This document shows positions 48,720 through 56,167 of a DNA stretch of 59,439 bases, in pieces; position 1 is the stretch's first letter, and each line of letters begins with the position of its first letter. The notes under the pieces were generated by a model. The model worked only from the letters and a program-made list of their open reading frames with translations. It searched no databases and was not told the DNA's origin. The position numbers and the translations under genes are program-made. Source of the DNA: Oscillospiraceae bacterium (GTDB lineage Bacteria; Bacillota_A; Clostridia; Oscillospirales; Oscillospiraceae); contig SVLP01000013.1 in NCBI GenBank assembly GCA_015067895.1, positions 1 through 59,439 on the forward strand. Direction: 5' to 3'.

Positions 48720-49802
48720 ATGAAACGAACCTTTGCGCTGATCCTGGCCCTGAGCCTGCTGCTTTGCGCCTGCGGCAGCAAGCCCGCCGAGACCACCGTC
48801 CCCACCACCGCACCCGAGACCACCGCACCTGCAGAGACCACCGTACCTCCCACCACCGTTCCCCCCACCACCGAGCCCACGGAAGCCCCTCCCGTGGATA
48901 CCAACCCCCTGACCGGTGAAGCCCTGGAGGAGGTCACCGCCCTGCGGCCCTACGCCATCATGATTAACAACCTGGTCAAGGCCGTGCCCCAGTGCGGCAT
49001 CAGCAAGGCCGACATGATCTACGAGATCATCGCCGAGGGCTCCGTCACCCGCTTCATGGCCATCTTCCATGACCTGAGCGATGTGGACGTCATTGGCCCC
49101 GTCCGCTCCGTCCGCCCCTACTTCTTCCGGGTGGCCCAGCACTACGGTGCCGTCCTCTCCAGCGCAGGCGGCTCCGATGAGGCCATCGACCTCATCAAGA
49201 AGGAGGGCTACGACTACCTCAACGGCATCGCCGGTGCGGGCAGCGCCTTCTACCGTGACGAGTGGCGGCGCTCCAACCGGGGCTTCGAGCACTCCCTGAT
49301 GACCACCGGCGAGAAGCTGATGAAGGCCGCCGAAAAGGCCGGTATCGAGACCGCCATGGAGGCCGTGGACTATGGCTTCCGCTTCACCGACGAGACCATG
49401 ACCACCGGCGAGACCGCCAATGAGATCACCGTCTGGTTCTACAGCAACGGCAAGAAGACCGTCATGAACTACGACGAAACCACCGGCCTGTACGCCATGA
49501 CCCAGCACGGCGCCGCCTCCGTCGACGGCAACGACGACACCCCCATCACCTTCCGCAACGTCCTGGTTCTGGAGGCCGACTCCCATGTCAAGGACAAGAA
49601 GGGCCACCTGGAGGTGCAGATGACCGGCACCGGCAAGGGCTACTACGCCCGGGATGGCAAGATCATCCCCATCCAGTGGAGCCGTGAGAGCAACTCCGCC
49701 CACTATGTCTACACCGACCTCGACGGCAATCCCATCTCCTTCGGCGTGGGCAAGACCTACGTAGCCATCACCCCCGACGGCAGCCCCTTCAGCTTCAAGT
49801 AA
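48720..49802 (+). CDS. DUF3048 lipoprotein (YerB-like)
   Basis: 360 residues: lipoprotein signal with LLLCACGS (Cys18 lipidated), a Thr/Pro/Glu-rich spacer (about 20-65), then the DUF3048 N- and C-terminal domains: LRPYAIMINNLVKAVPQCGISKADMIYEII, VDVIGPVRSVRPYF, YDYLNGIAGAGSAFYRDEWR, and the C-terminal SNSAHYVYTDLDGNPISFGVGKTYVAI. YerB proteins are exported and their function is not established. ATG 48720 is 9 nt past AAAGGA; an ATG 9 nt earlier is too close to the SD. Monocistronic; terminator hairpin follows. Confidence 0.9.
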   Translation: MKRTFALILALSLLLCACGSKPAETTVPTTAPETTAPAETTVPPTTVPPTTEPTEAPPVDTNPLTGEALEEVTALRPYAIMINNLVKAVPQCGISKADMIYEIIAEGSVTRFMAIFHDLSDVDVIGPVRSVRPYFFRVAQHYGAVLSSAGGSDEAIDLIKKEGYDYLNGIAGAGSAFYRDEWRRSNRGFEHSLMTTGEKLMKAAEKAGIETAMEAVDYGFRFTDETMTTGETANEITVWFYSNGKKTVMNYDETTGLYAMTQHGAASVDGNDDTPITFRNVLVLEADSHVKDKKGHLEVQMTGTGKGYYARDGKIIPIQWSRESNSAHYVYTDLDGNPISFGVGKTYVAITPDGSPFSFK

Positions 49803-49805
49803 GGC

Positions 49806-50035
49806 TGTGCACAACTGATTTGAACACCCCTGTGGATAAGTTTCCACAGGGGTGTTTGTCTGTCCGCCGCTATCAAAAACCGGTTTTTCCTGTGCAAAAA
49901 CGCCACTTATGCACAGTTGTACACAGGGTTGTCCACAGTCCTTTTCCACGGGTACCACAGTTGTGCACAACCACCGGCATGAGTTGTCCACATTGTCCAC
50001 AGGTTTTTCCACAAGCAATACCGGGGTTTTCCACC
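49806..50035. other. DnaA-box cluster, candidate replication origin
   Basis: Twelve matches to TTATCCACA with 0-2 mismatches in 230 bp: a perfect one (49831-49839, minus strand), TTGTCCACA at 49929, 49984 and 49993, TTTTCCACA at 50005, TTATGCACA at 49907, and weaker TTGTGCACA (49806 minus, 49961), TTGTACACA 49917, GTTTCCACA 49840, TTTTCCACG 49942, TTTTCCACC 50027. Most point the same way. A T-rich stretch (50084-50108) follows. Confidence 0.7.
49823..49860 (+). terminator. Terminator of the DUF3048 gene
   Basis: AACACCCCTGTGGA / TCCACAGGGGTGTT stem, 6-nt loop; two of the DnaA-box-like sites lie in its arms. Confidence 0.75.
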
Positions 50036-50166
50036 GAACAAACGAACGAATGCCGACAACACGGGAGGTATTTACAGCCCCGTCACAATTCCTTCAGATT
50101 TTTTTCACGCCCTATTCAGTGATCCATGGTATACTGAACACGATTATAAGGAAGGGAGCGTTTCCT

Positions 50167-51687
50167 ATGAAAAAATGGCTCTGTATGCTTCTGGCGGTCA
50201 TGCTGCTGACCGGCTGCACCGCCGCTCCGGCCCAAACCACCGGCCCGGCCGCCGGGGAGGTTCTGATCGAATTGTCCGACCAGGGCGTGACCTGGGAAGG
50301 CGAGGGTGTCCACACCGCAAACGACATCATTTATTATGAGGACGGCCACGACGAAACCTACGGCGAGGGCGAAGCCTGGGAGGCCCACTCTGCCGAGGAG
50401 GCGGCGGCGCACACCGTCGTCCACATCACGAAGCCCGGCACCTACCGCGTCACCGGCAAGCTCTCCGCCGGACAGATCGCCGTGGATCTGGGCGAGGACG
50501 CGGAAACCGATCCCAATGCGGTCGTCACCCTGATCCTGGCGGACGCGGACATCACCTGCACCGTGGCCCCTGCCATCATCTTCTACAATGTCTATGAGAG
50601 CGGCGTTGCCGACGGCCTTGCCGGTGCCAACGTCATCCTGGCCGACGGCTCCGTCAACACCGTCCGGGGCTCCCATGTGGCGAAGATCTACCAGCCCGGC
50701 ACCGAGGAGAAGCTCCACAAGTACGACGGTGCCTTCTACTCCAGAATGTCCATGAACGTCAGCGGAACCGGTAAGCTGCGCATCGAAGCCGACAACGAGG
50801 GTCTGGACAGCGAGATGCACCTGACCATTAACTCTGGCGACATCTCCATCGAATCCGGCAACGACGGCATCAACACCAACGAAGACGGCGTCTCCGTCAC
50901 CACCATCAACGGCGGCCACCTGCGCATCACCGTCACCGGCACCACCGGCGAGGGCGACGGCATCGACTCCAACGGCTGGCTGATTATCAACGGCGGCACC
51001 GTGGAGGCCTTCGCCTGCCCCACCAGCGGCGACGCGGGCATCGATGCCGACATGGGCATCCAGCTGAACGGCGGCACCGTCATCGCCACCGGCAATATGC
51101 TCGACCGGATCGAGGGCGACCAGACCCACGTTGTCTTCTCCTTCGCCCAGCGTCAGGAGCCGGGTGTATATACCCTGAAAAATGCCGCCGGAGAAGCGGT
51201 CATTGAGTGCGCTGCGGACAATGCCTTCCAGTACCTGATCCTGTCCTCCCCGGAGCTGGCCGAGGGCACCTACACCCTCTGGAGCGGCAAGACCCAGTAC
51301 CAGGGCTACGCGGGCCTGGTCAGCGGCGGCGTTCAGATCATCGAGCGGCCCGACTGGCCCGGCAGGGGAGACGGCGACGTGGAGATCCCGCCCCAGCCCA
51401 CCAATCCCGTCGTGACCCACGGCACCGTTCAGCCCCCCGCCGGGGAGCAGCCTGCGGATATGCCCGTGCCCCCCATGACCGGCGATCCCGGCCAGATGCC
51501 GGTGCCCGACATGTCCGAGCGGGGTGAAAACATGCCCATCCCGGAGCTTCCCGAGGGCGTGACGCCTCCCCAGGGCGGCTTTGACCGGCAGCCCTTCCAG
51601 GGCACCCTCATCGCCGGGGAGCTGACCACCGAATTCGCCATCATCCCGGGAGCGAATTACTTCATGAACGTGCAGCCCACAGCATAA
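50167..51687 (+). CDS. Carbohydrate-binding-domain lipoprotein (Cthe_2159-like)
   Basis: 506 residues; lipobox LLTGC with Cys17. Residues about 60-400 are a parallel beta-helix made of repeated turns (INSGDISIESGNDGINTNED, TINGGHLRITVTGTTGEGDG, INGGTVEAF, LNGGTVIATG), the pattern of the clostridial Cthe_2159 family (formerly DUF4353) that binds cellulose or pectin. The last 100 residues are Pro/Gly/Met-rich and end in a short FQGTL...TTEF strand. ATG 50167 follows GGAAGGGAG. A -10-like TATACT lies at 50131. The surface location suggests plant-polysaccharide adhesion. Confidence 0.88.
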   Translation: MKKWLCMLLAVMLLTGCTAAPAQTTGPAAGEVLIELSDQGVTWEGEGVHTANDIIYYEDGHDETYGEGEAWEAHSAEEAAAHTVVHITKPGTYRVTGKLSAGQIAVDLGEDAETDPNAVVTLILADADITCTVAPAIIFYNVYESGVADGLAGANVILADGSVNTVRGSHVAKIYQPGTEEKLHKYDGAFYSRMSMNVSGTGKLRIEADNEGLDSEMHLTINSGDISIESGNDGINTNEDGVSVTTINGGHLRITVTGTTGEGDGIDSNGWLIINGGTVEAFACPTSGDAGIDADMGIQLNGGTVIATGNMLDRIEGDQTHVVFSFAQRQEPGVYTLKNAAGEAVIECAADNAFQYLILSSPELAEGTYTLWSGKTQYQGYAGLVSGGVQIIERPDWPGRGDGDVEIPPQPTNPVVTHGTVQPPAGEQPADMPVPPMTGDPGQMPVPDMSERGENMPIPELPEGVTPPQGGFDRQPFQGTLIAGELTTEFAIIPGANYFMNVQPTA

Positions 51688-51696
51688 GCCCGAACC

Positions 51697-51906
51697 TTGC
51701 CCCCCGCATTTATGAGGGGGGATGGCCGCAGGCCAGGGGGAGTCCGCATCGTTGCAAAGCAACTATGCGGAAATGCCCGCTTTTCACGAAAAAGCGGACA
51801 GGCCCCCTCCGACCTCGCTTCGCTCGGCCACCTGAAGGTGAATTGCCCCGAAGGGGCAAGAGAGGCCACCCTGGAGTGCCCCCATAAATGGGGGAGGCAA
51901 GTGTTT
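51697..51906. repeat. Family A repeat, inverted copy with module insertion
   Basis: CTTGCCCCCCGCATTTATGA start and CCCATAAATGGGGGAGGCAA end, inverted relative to 14.7 and 35.2 kb. Contains the AGGTGAATTGCCCCGAAGGG module (51834-51878) that also occurs inside family B. Confidence 0.75.
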
Positions 51907-51924
51907 TTTCGACACGCCAGAACG

Positions 51925-51952
51925 ACCTGCCCCTCCGGGGGCAGGTTTTTTG
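51925..51952 (+). terminator. Terminator downstream of the family A copy
   Basis: ACCTGCCCC / GGGGCAGGT stem, 3-4 nt loop, TTTTTTG tail; probably ends the carbohydrate-binding lipoprotein transcript. Confidence 0.8.
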
Positions 51953-52013
51953 TCTGATCGGCCATGTTGTCAACCTGCCCAAAAATTTGGGTGATTTTTC
52001 CATATCCTGCGAA

Positions 52014-52042
52014 TTGACTTCTGTACCAAAAAAATGTATAAA
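52014..52042 (+). promoter_or_regulatory. Promoter of the hydroxyacid operon
   Basis: TTGACT (52014-52019), 17-bp spacer, TATAAA (52037-52042). Upstream AAAAATTTGGGTGATTTTTC may be an UP-like or operator element. Confidence 0.7.
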
Positions 52043-52104
52043 GACAATGACTTATTGTGCGCCCACGGACGCACGGAGAATATTTAGAAATGAGGAATCT
52101 TACT

Positions 52105-53232
52105 ATGGCTTATCAGTATTGGTCCTATGAGACCCTCCACCAGTTCTGCATGGATGCCTTCCAGAAGTTCGGCTTCTCCGAGGCCGAGGCTGACATCATC
52201 CAGGACGTGCTGCTGACCTCCGACCTGTTCGGCATCGAGTCCCACGGCATGCAGCGCATGGTTCGCTACCACAAGTGCATCGAGAAGGGCATGATCCAGA
52301 TCGACGCCAAGCCCGAGGTGGTCTTCGAGACTCCCATCTCCGCCGTCATCGACGCCCATGAGGCCATGGGTCAGCTGGTCTCCCACCAGGCCATGGAGCT
52401 GGCCATCGCCAAGGCCAAGCAGAGCGGCGTGGGCATCGTCTCCGTGCGCAACTCCAACCACTACGGCATCGCCGGTTACTACGCCAAGATGGCCTGCAAG
52501 GAAGGCCTGATGGGCTTCTCCTGCACCAACTCCGAAGCCATCATGGTTCCCACCTTCGGCCGCAAGGCCATGCTGGGCTCCAACCCCATCGCCTGCGCCT
52601 TCCCCGCTGAGCCCTACGACTTCCTGTTCGACGGCTCCACCACCGTCGTCACCCGCGGCAAGCTGGAGATGTACAACAAGATGGAGAAGCCCCTGCCCGA
52701 CGGCTGGGCTCTGAACAAGGACGGCCATGCCTCCAACGACGCTCCCGACGTCCTGGCCAACATCGTTGCCAAGAACGGCGGCGGCATCATGCCCCTGGGC
52801 GGCAATACGGAGCAGCTGGGCTCCCACAAGGGCTACGGCTACGGCATGCTCTGCGAGATCTTCTCCTCCATCCTGTCCATGGGCGCCACCTCCAACTACT
52901 GCATGACCGGCGGCAAGGGCCAGATCTGCCACGGCTTCATGGCCATCAACCCCGCCTTCTTCGGCGATCCCGCCGCCATCAAGGAGCACTTCTCCACCTA
53001 CCTGCAGGAGCTGCGCGAGTCCCCCAAGGCCGACGGCCAGGAGCGCATCTACACCCACGGTGAGAAGGAAGTCGCCGCCATCGCTGACCGCAAGGCCAAC
53101 GGCATCCCCGTCAACGACAACACCATGGTCGAGGTTCTGGATCTGTGCAATTATCTGGGCATGGACTTCGGCGCCTACTTCGGCGACTACCGTCCCCCCG
53201 TCAAGGAGGACGTCTTCAAGGGCAACTATTAA
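52105..53232 (+). CDS. Ldh-family (malate/L-lactate type) NAD(P) oxidoreductase
   Basis: 375 residues of the MdhII/YlbC/YiaK superfamily, distinct from classical MDH/LDH. ESHGMQRMVRY (about 45-55, catalytic His), NSNHYGIAGYYA (about 115-126), NSEAIMVPTFGRKAMLGSNPIA and GSHKGYGYGMLCEIFSS are signatures. Family members oxidise malate, L-lactate, 2,3-diketogulonate or related 2-hydroxyacids. GAGGAA SD before ATG 52105; the 16-codon upstream extension lacks one. First gene of an operon with a LarA homologue and malic enzyme, which favours malate or lactate. Confidence 0.88.
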   Translation: MAYQYWSYETLHQFCMDAFQKFGFSEAEADIIQDVLLTSDLFGIESHGMQRMVRYHKCIEKGMIQIDAKPEVVFETPISAVIDAHEAMGQLVSHQAMELAIAKAKQSGVGIVSVRNSNHYGIAGYYAKMACKEGLMGFSCTNSEAIMVPTFGRKAMLGSNPIACAFPAEPYDFLFDGSTTVVTRGKLEMYNKMEKPLPDGWALNKDGHASNDAPDVLANIVAKNGGGIMPLGGNTEQLGSHKGYGYGMLCEIFSSILSMGATSNYCMTGGKGQICHGFMAINPAFFGDPAAIKEHFSTYLQELRESPKADGQERIYTHGEKEVAAIADRKANGIPVNDNTMVEVLDLCNYLGMDFGAYFGDYRPPVKEDVFKGNY

Positions 53233-53237
53233 TTTAA

Positions 53238-53265
53238 GTGCTGAGTGCTGAATGCTGAGTTCTGA
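53238..53265 (+). repeat. Heptamer array (GTGCTGA)4
   Basis: GTGCTGA, GTGCTGA, ATGCTGA, GTTCTGA, 5 nt past the Ldh-family stop codon; same unit as at 31151. Confidence 0.8.
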
Positions 53266-53305
53266 GTGAAGGCATAGGCACTGCCAGACGGAAAGGAGTA
53301 TGCCT

Positions 53306-54622
53306 ATGAGCAACCCCATCCTCATTCCCTACGGCAAGGGTCACATCGAGTGCACCGTCCCCTACAATGGTCTTCTGACCTCCCGGATCGATACGCTGAA
53401 GTCTGACCGGCCCGGTGTGAAGATCGTGGAGGAGGCCATTGCCAATCCCATCGGCTCCAAGCCCCTTCGGGAGCTGGCTGCCGGTAAGAAAACCTGCACC
53501 ATCATCATTTCCGACCACACCCGTCCCGTCCCCAGCCGGGATATCCTGCCCCCCATGCTGGCGGAGCTGCGCAAGGGCAGCCCCGACATCGACGTGACGC
53601 TGCTGGTGGCCACCGGCTTCCACCGGCCCACCACCACCGCCGAGCTGGAAGCCAAGCTGGGCGAGGAGATCGCCAAGCGCGAGAAGATCGTCGTCCATGA
53701 CGCCTTCGATGCCAGCTCCAATGTGGAGATCGGCGTTCTGCCCTCCGGCGCGCCCCTGGTCATCGACCGGGTGGCCGTGGAGACGGATCTGCTGATCTCC
53801 GAGGGCTTCATCGAGCCCCATTTCTTCGCGGGCTTCTCCGGCGGCCGCAAGAGCGTGCTGCCCGGTGTCTGCGACAAGACCACAGTGCTGGGCAACCACT
53901 GCGGCAAGTTCATCGCCTCCCCCTACGCCCGCACCGGTGTGCTGGAGAACAACCCCCTGCACATCGACATGGTGGCCGCTGCCCGGATGGCGAAGCTCCA
54001 ATTCATCGTCAATGTCATCATCGACGAGGAGAAGAAGACCGTGGCCGCCTTCGCAGGCGACCTGGAGGCCGCCCACGCGGCTGGTGTCGCCTTCCTGCGG
54101 CCCTACTGCCAGGTGGACGCCATCCCTGCGGACATCGTCATCACCAGTAACGGCGGTGCGCCCCTGGATCAGAACATCTACCAGAGCGTCAAGGGCCTGA
54201 CCGCCGCCGAGGCCAGCGCAAAGAAGGGCGCTGTGCTCATCATGTGCGCGGATCTGGCCGACGGCACCGGCGGCGAGGGCTTCTACCAGTCCCTCCGGGA
54301 CTGCCTGACCCCCGCTGACCACTTCGCCCAGTGTGTGGCCACCCCCCAGCACAAGACCATCCCCGACCAGTGGGAGAGCCAGATCCTGGCCCGGATCCTG
54401 ATGAAGCACCATGTGATCTTCGTCTCCCGGCCCGAGATGCAGCAGACCCTCCGGGAGATGAAGCTGGACTACGCCCCCACATTGGAGGCCGCCATGGCCA
54501 AGGCCCGCATCCTCAAGGGCGACGATGCATCCGTCACCCTCATTCCCAATGGTATTTCTGTTATTGTAAAGGAGATTTTGTATTATGGATTACGCAAAAG
54601 AGTCTCTGCGCCTGCACGCTGA
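53306..54622 (+). CDS. LarA-family nickel-dependent hydroxyacid racemase
   Basis: 438 residues. LarA superfamily enzymes carry a nickel pincer nucleotide on a lysine and racemise 2-hydroxyacids. Visible: SDHTRPVPS (N-terminal active-site stretch), ATGFHRPTT (His), IEPHFFAGFSGGRKSVLPG (His and the cofactor-bearing Lys at about 182), LGNHCGKF and GGAPLDQNIYQSVKGL. Known members act on lactate, malate or other acids, and malate racemases exist in this superfamily. ATG 53306 has AAAGGAG 7 nt upstream; the ATG 6 nt earlier is too close. Its 3' end overlaps mae by 38 nt. The larB/C/E cofactor genes are not here. Confidence 0.88.
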   Translation: MSNPILIPYGKGHIECTVPYNGLLTSRIDTLKSDRPGVKIVEEAIANPIGSKPLRELAAGKKTCTIIISDHTRPVPSRDILPPMLAELRKGSPDIDVTLLVATGFHRPTTTAELEAKLGEEIAKREKIVVHDAFDASSNVEIGVLPSGAPLVIDRVAVETDLLISEGFIEPHFFAGFSGGRKSVLPGVCDKTTVLGNHCGKFIASPYARTGVLENNPLHIDMVAAARMAKLQFIVNVIIDEEKKTVAAFAGDLEAAHAAGVAFLRPYCQVDAIPADIVITSNGGAPLDQNIYQSVKGLTAAEASAKKGAVLIMCADLADGTGGEGFYQSLRDCLTPADHFAQCVATPQHKTIPDQWESQILARILMKHHVIFVSRPEMQQTLREMKLDYAPTLEAAMAKARILKGDDASVTLIPNGISVIVKEILYYGLRKRVSAPAR

Positions 54623-55757
54623 GTGGGGCGGCAAGATCGAAGTTGTCTGCACCGTTCCCTGCAAGACCAAGGATGACCTGTCCCTGGCCTACACCCCCGG
54701 CGTTGCCCAGCCCTGCCTGGAGATCCAGAAGGACGTCAACAAGTCCTATGAGCTGACCCGCCGCCACAACATGTGCGCCGTCATCACCGACGGCACCGCC
54801 GTCCTGGGTCTGGGCGACATCGGCCCCGAGGCCGGTATGCCCGTCATGGAGGGCAAGTGCGCCCTGTTCAAGGCCTTCGCCGACGTGGACGCCTTCCCCC
54901 TGTGCATCAAGAGCAAGGACGTTGACGAGATCGTCAACACCGTTTACATGATCTCCGGCTCCTTCGGCGGCGTCAACCTGGAGGACATCGGCGCTCCCCG
55001 CTGCTTCGAGATCGAGCGCAAGCTGAAGGAGAAGTGCGACATTCCCATCTTCCACGACGACCAGCACGGCACCGCCGTCATCACCCTGGCCGGTCTGACC
55101 AACGCCCTGAAGGTCGTCGGCAAGACCAAGGAGGAGGTCAAGATCGTCACCTCCGGTGCCGGTGCCGCTGCCATCGCCATCGTCAAGCTGCTGCTGTCCG
55201 CCGGCTTCAAGAACATCACCATGTGCGACCGCAAGGGCGCCATCTACGCCGGCCGCGACGGTCTGAACTGGATCAAGGAGGAGATGGCTCAGGTCACCAA
55301 CCTGGACAAGAAGTCCGGCAAGCTGGCTGACATGCTGGTGGGTGCCGACGTGTTCATCGGCGTCTCCGCCCCCGGTCAGGTCACCCGCGAGATGGTCGCC
55401 ACCATGAACAAGGATGCCATCATCTTCGCCTGCGCCAACCCCACCCCCGAGATCTACCCCGACGAGGCCAAGGCTGGCGGCGCCCGGGTCATCTCCACCG
55501 GCCGCTCCGACTTCCCCAACCAGATCAACAACGTCCTGGCCTTCCCCGGCATCTTCCGCGGCACCTTCGACGTCCGCGCCAGCGACATCAACGAGGAGAT
55601 GAAGATGGCCGCCGCCATGGCTCTGGCGGGCCTCATCTCTGACGACGAGCTCAACGAGGAGTACATCATCCCCAAGGCCTTCGATCCCCGCGTCGGCCCC
55701 GCCGTCGCCAAGGCTGTCGCCGAGGCCGCCCGCGCCACCGGCGTTGCCCGTATCTAA
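54585..55757 (+). CDS. NAD(P)-dependent malic enzyme
   Basis: Oxidative decarboxylation of L-malate to pyruvate. 390 residues, the short bacterial form without the phosphotransacetylase domain. LSLAYTPGVAQPC (catalytic Tyr), GDIGPEAGMPVMEGKCALFKAFADVDAFP (catalytic Lys, metal-binding acidic residues), FHDDQHGTAVITLAGL and the SGAGAAAIAIVKLL Rossmann motif are intact. AAGGAG lies inside larA 10 nt before the ATG, so translation is probably coupled. Last gene of the operon, with strong codon bias. Confidence 0.95.
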   Translation: MDYAKESLRLHAEWGGKIEVVCTVPCKTKDDLSLAYTPGVAQPCLEIQKDVNKSYELTRRHNMCAVITDGTAVLGLGDIGPEAGMPVMEGKCALFKAFADVDAFPLCIKSKDVDEIVNTVYMISGSFGGVNLEDIGAPRCFEIERKLKEKCDIPIFHDDQHGTAVITLAGLTNALKVVGKTKEEVKIVTSGAGAAAIAIVKLLLSAGFKNITMCDRKGAIYAGRDGLNWIKEEMAQVTNLDKKSGKLADMLVGADVFIGVSAPGQVTREMVATMNKDAIIFACANPTPEIYPDEAKAGGARVISTGRSDFPNQINNVLAFPGIFRGTFDVRASDINEEMKMAAAMALAGLISDDELNEEYIIPKAFDPRVGPAVAKAVAEAARATGVARI

Positions 55758-55851
55758 GCGGGCAGTGCCCGCAGCCAAACTCGTGTACGCCCTGCGGCGG
55801 TGATCGCTTTTGCAGGTGCCCGGTACGTTAGCGCGGCAGAAACATCATTTT

Positions 55852-55882
55852 GGCCCTCCCGGTTTCCCGGGAGGGCCTTTTC
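55852..55882 (+). terminator. Terminator of the hydroxyacid operon
   Basis: GGCCCTCCCGG / CCGGGAGGGCC stem, 4-nt loop, TTTTCT tail. Confidence 0.85.
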
Positions 55883-55894
55883 TATTGCACTTCT

Positions 55895-56158
55895 GTAGGG
55901 CGGGGGCATGCCCCCGCCGACCAGGTTGGACAATTTCCAGGGTAACAGCAGAAGGAGCGACTCCAAAAAACGCTGTCATTGCGAGGGCCAACGGCCCGTG
56001 GCAATCTCCTGGTACCGGGTACGAATTGGGGCGCAGTACCAGGAGATTGCCACGTCGCTTCGCTCCTCGCAATGACAGTGGTAACTTTCGGATGGTTTTT
56101 CTATTGTAGCTGCGCAGTCATCCCAGCGGGTCGGCGTGGGCGGTGCCGCCCGCCCTAC
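55895..56158. repeat. Nested composite palindrome (outer GGGCGG arms, inner family B)
   Basis: Outer GTAGGGCGGGGGCATGCCCC and GGGCGGTGCCGCCCGCCCTA; inner family B copy at 55973-56078 (CTGTCATTGCGAG / CTCGCAATGACAG). Same build as at 23703-23962. The gap between mae and the ABC-F gene holds nothing else. Confidence 0.8.
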
Positions 56159-56167
56159 AGGGGAATG

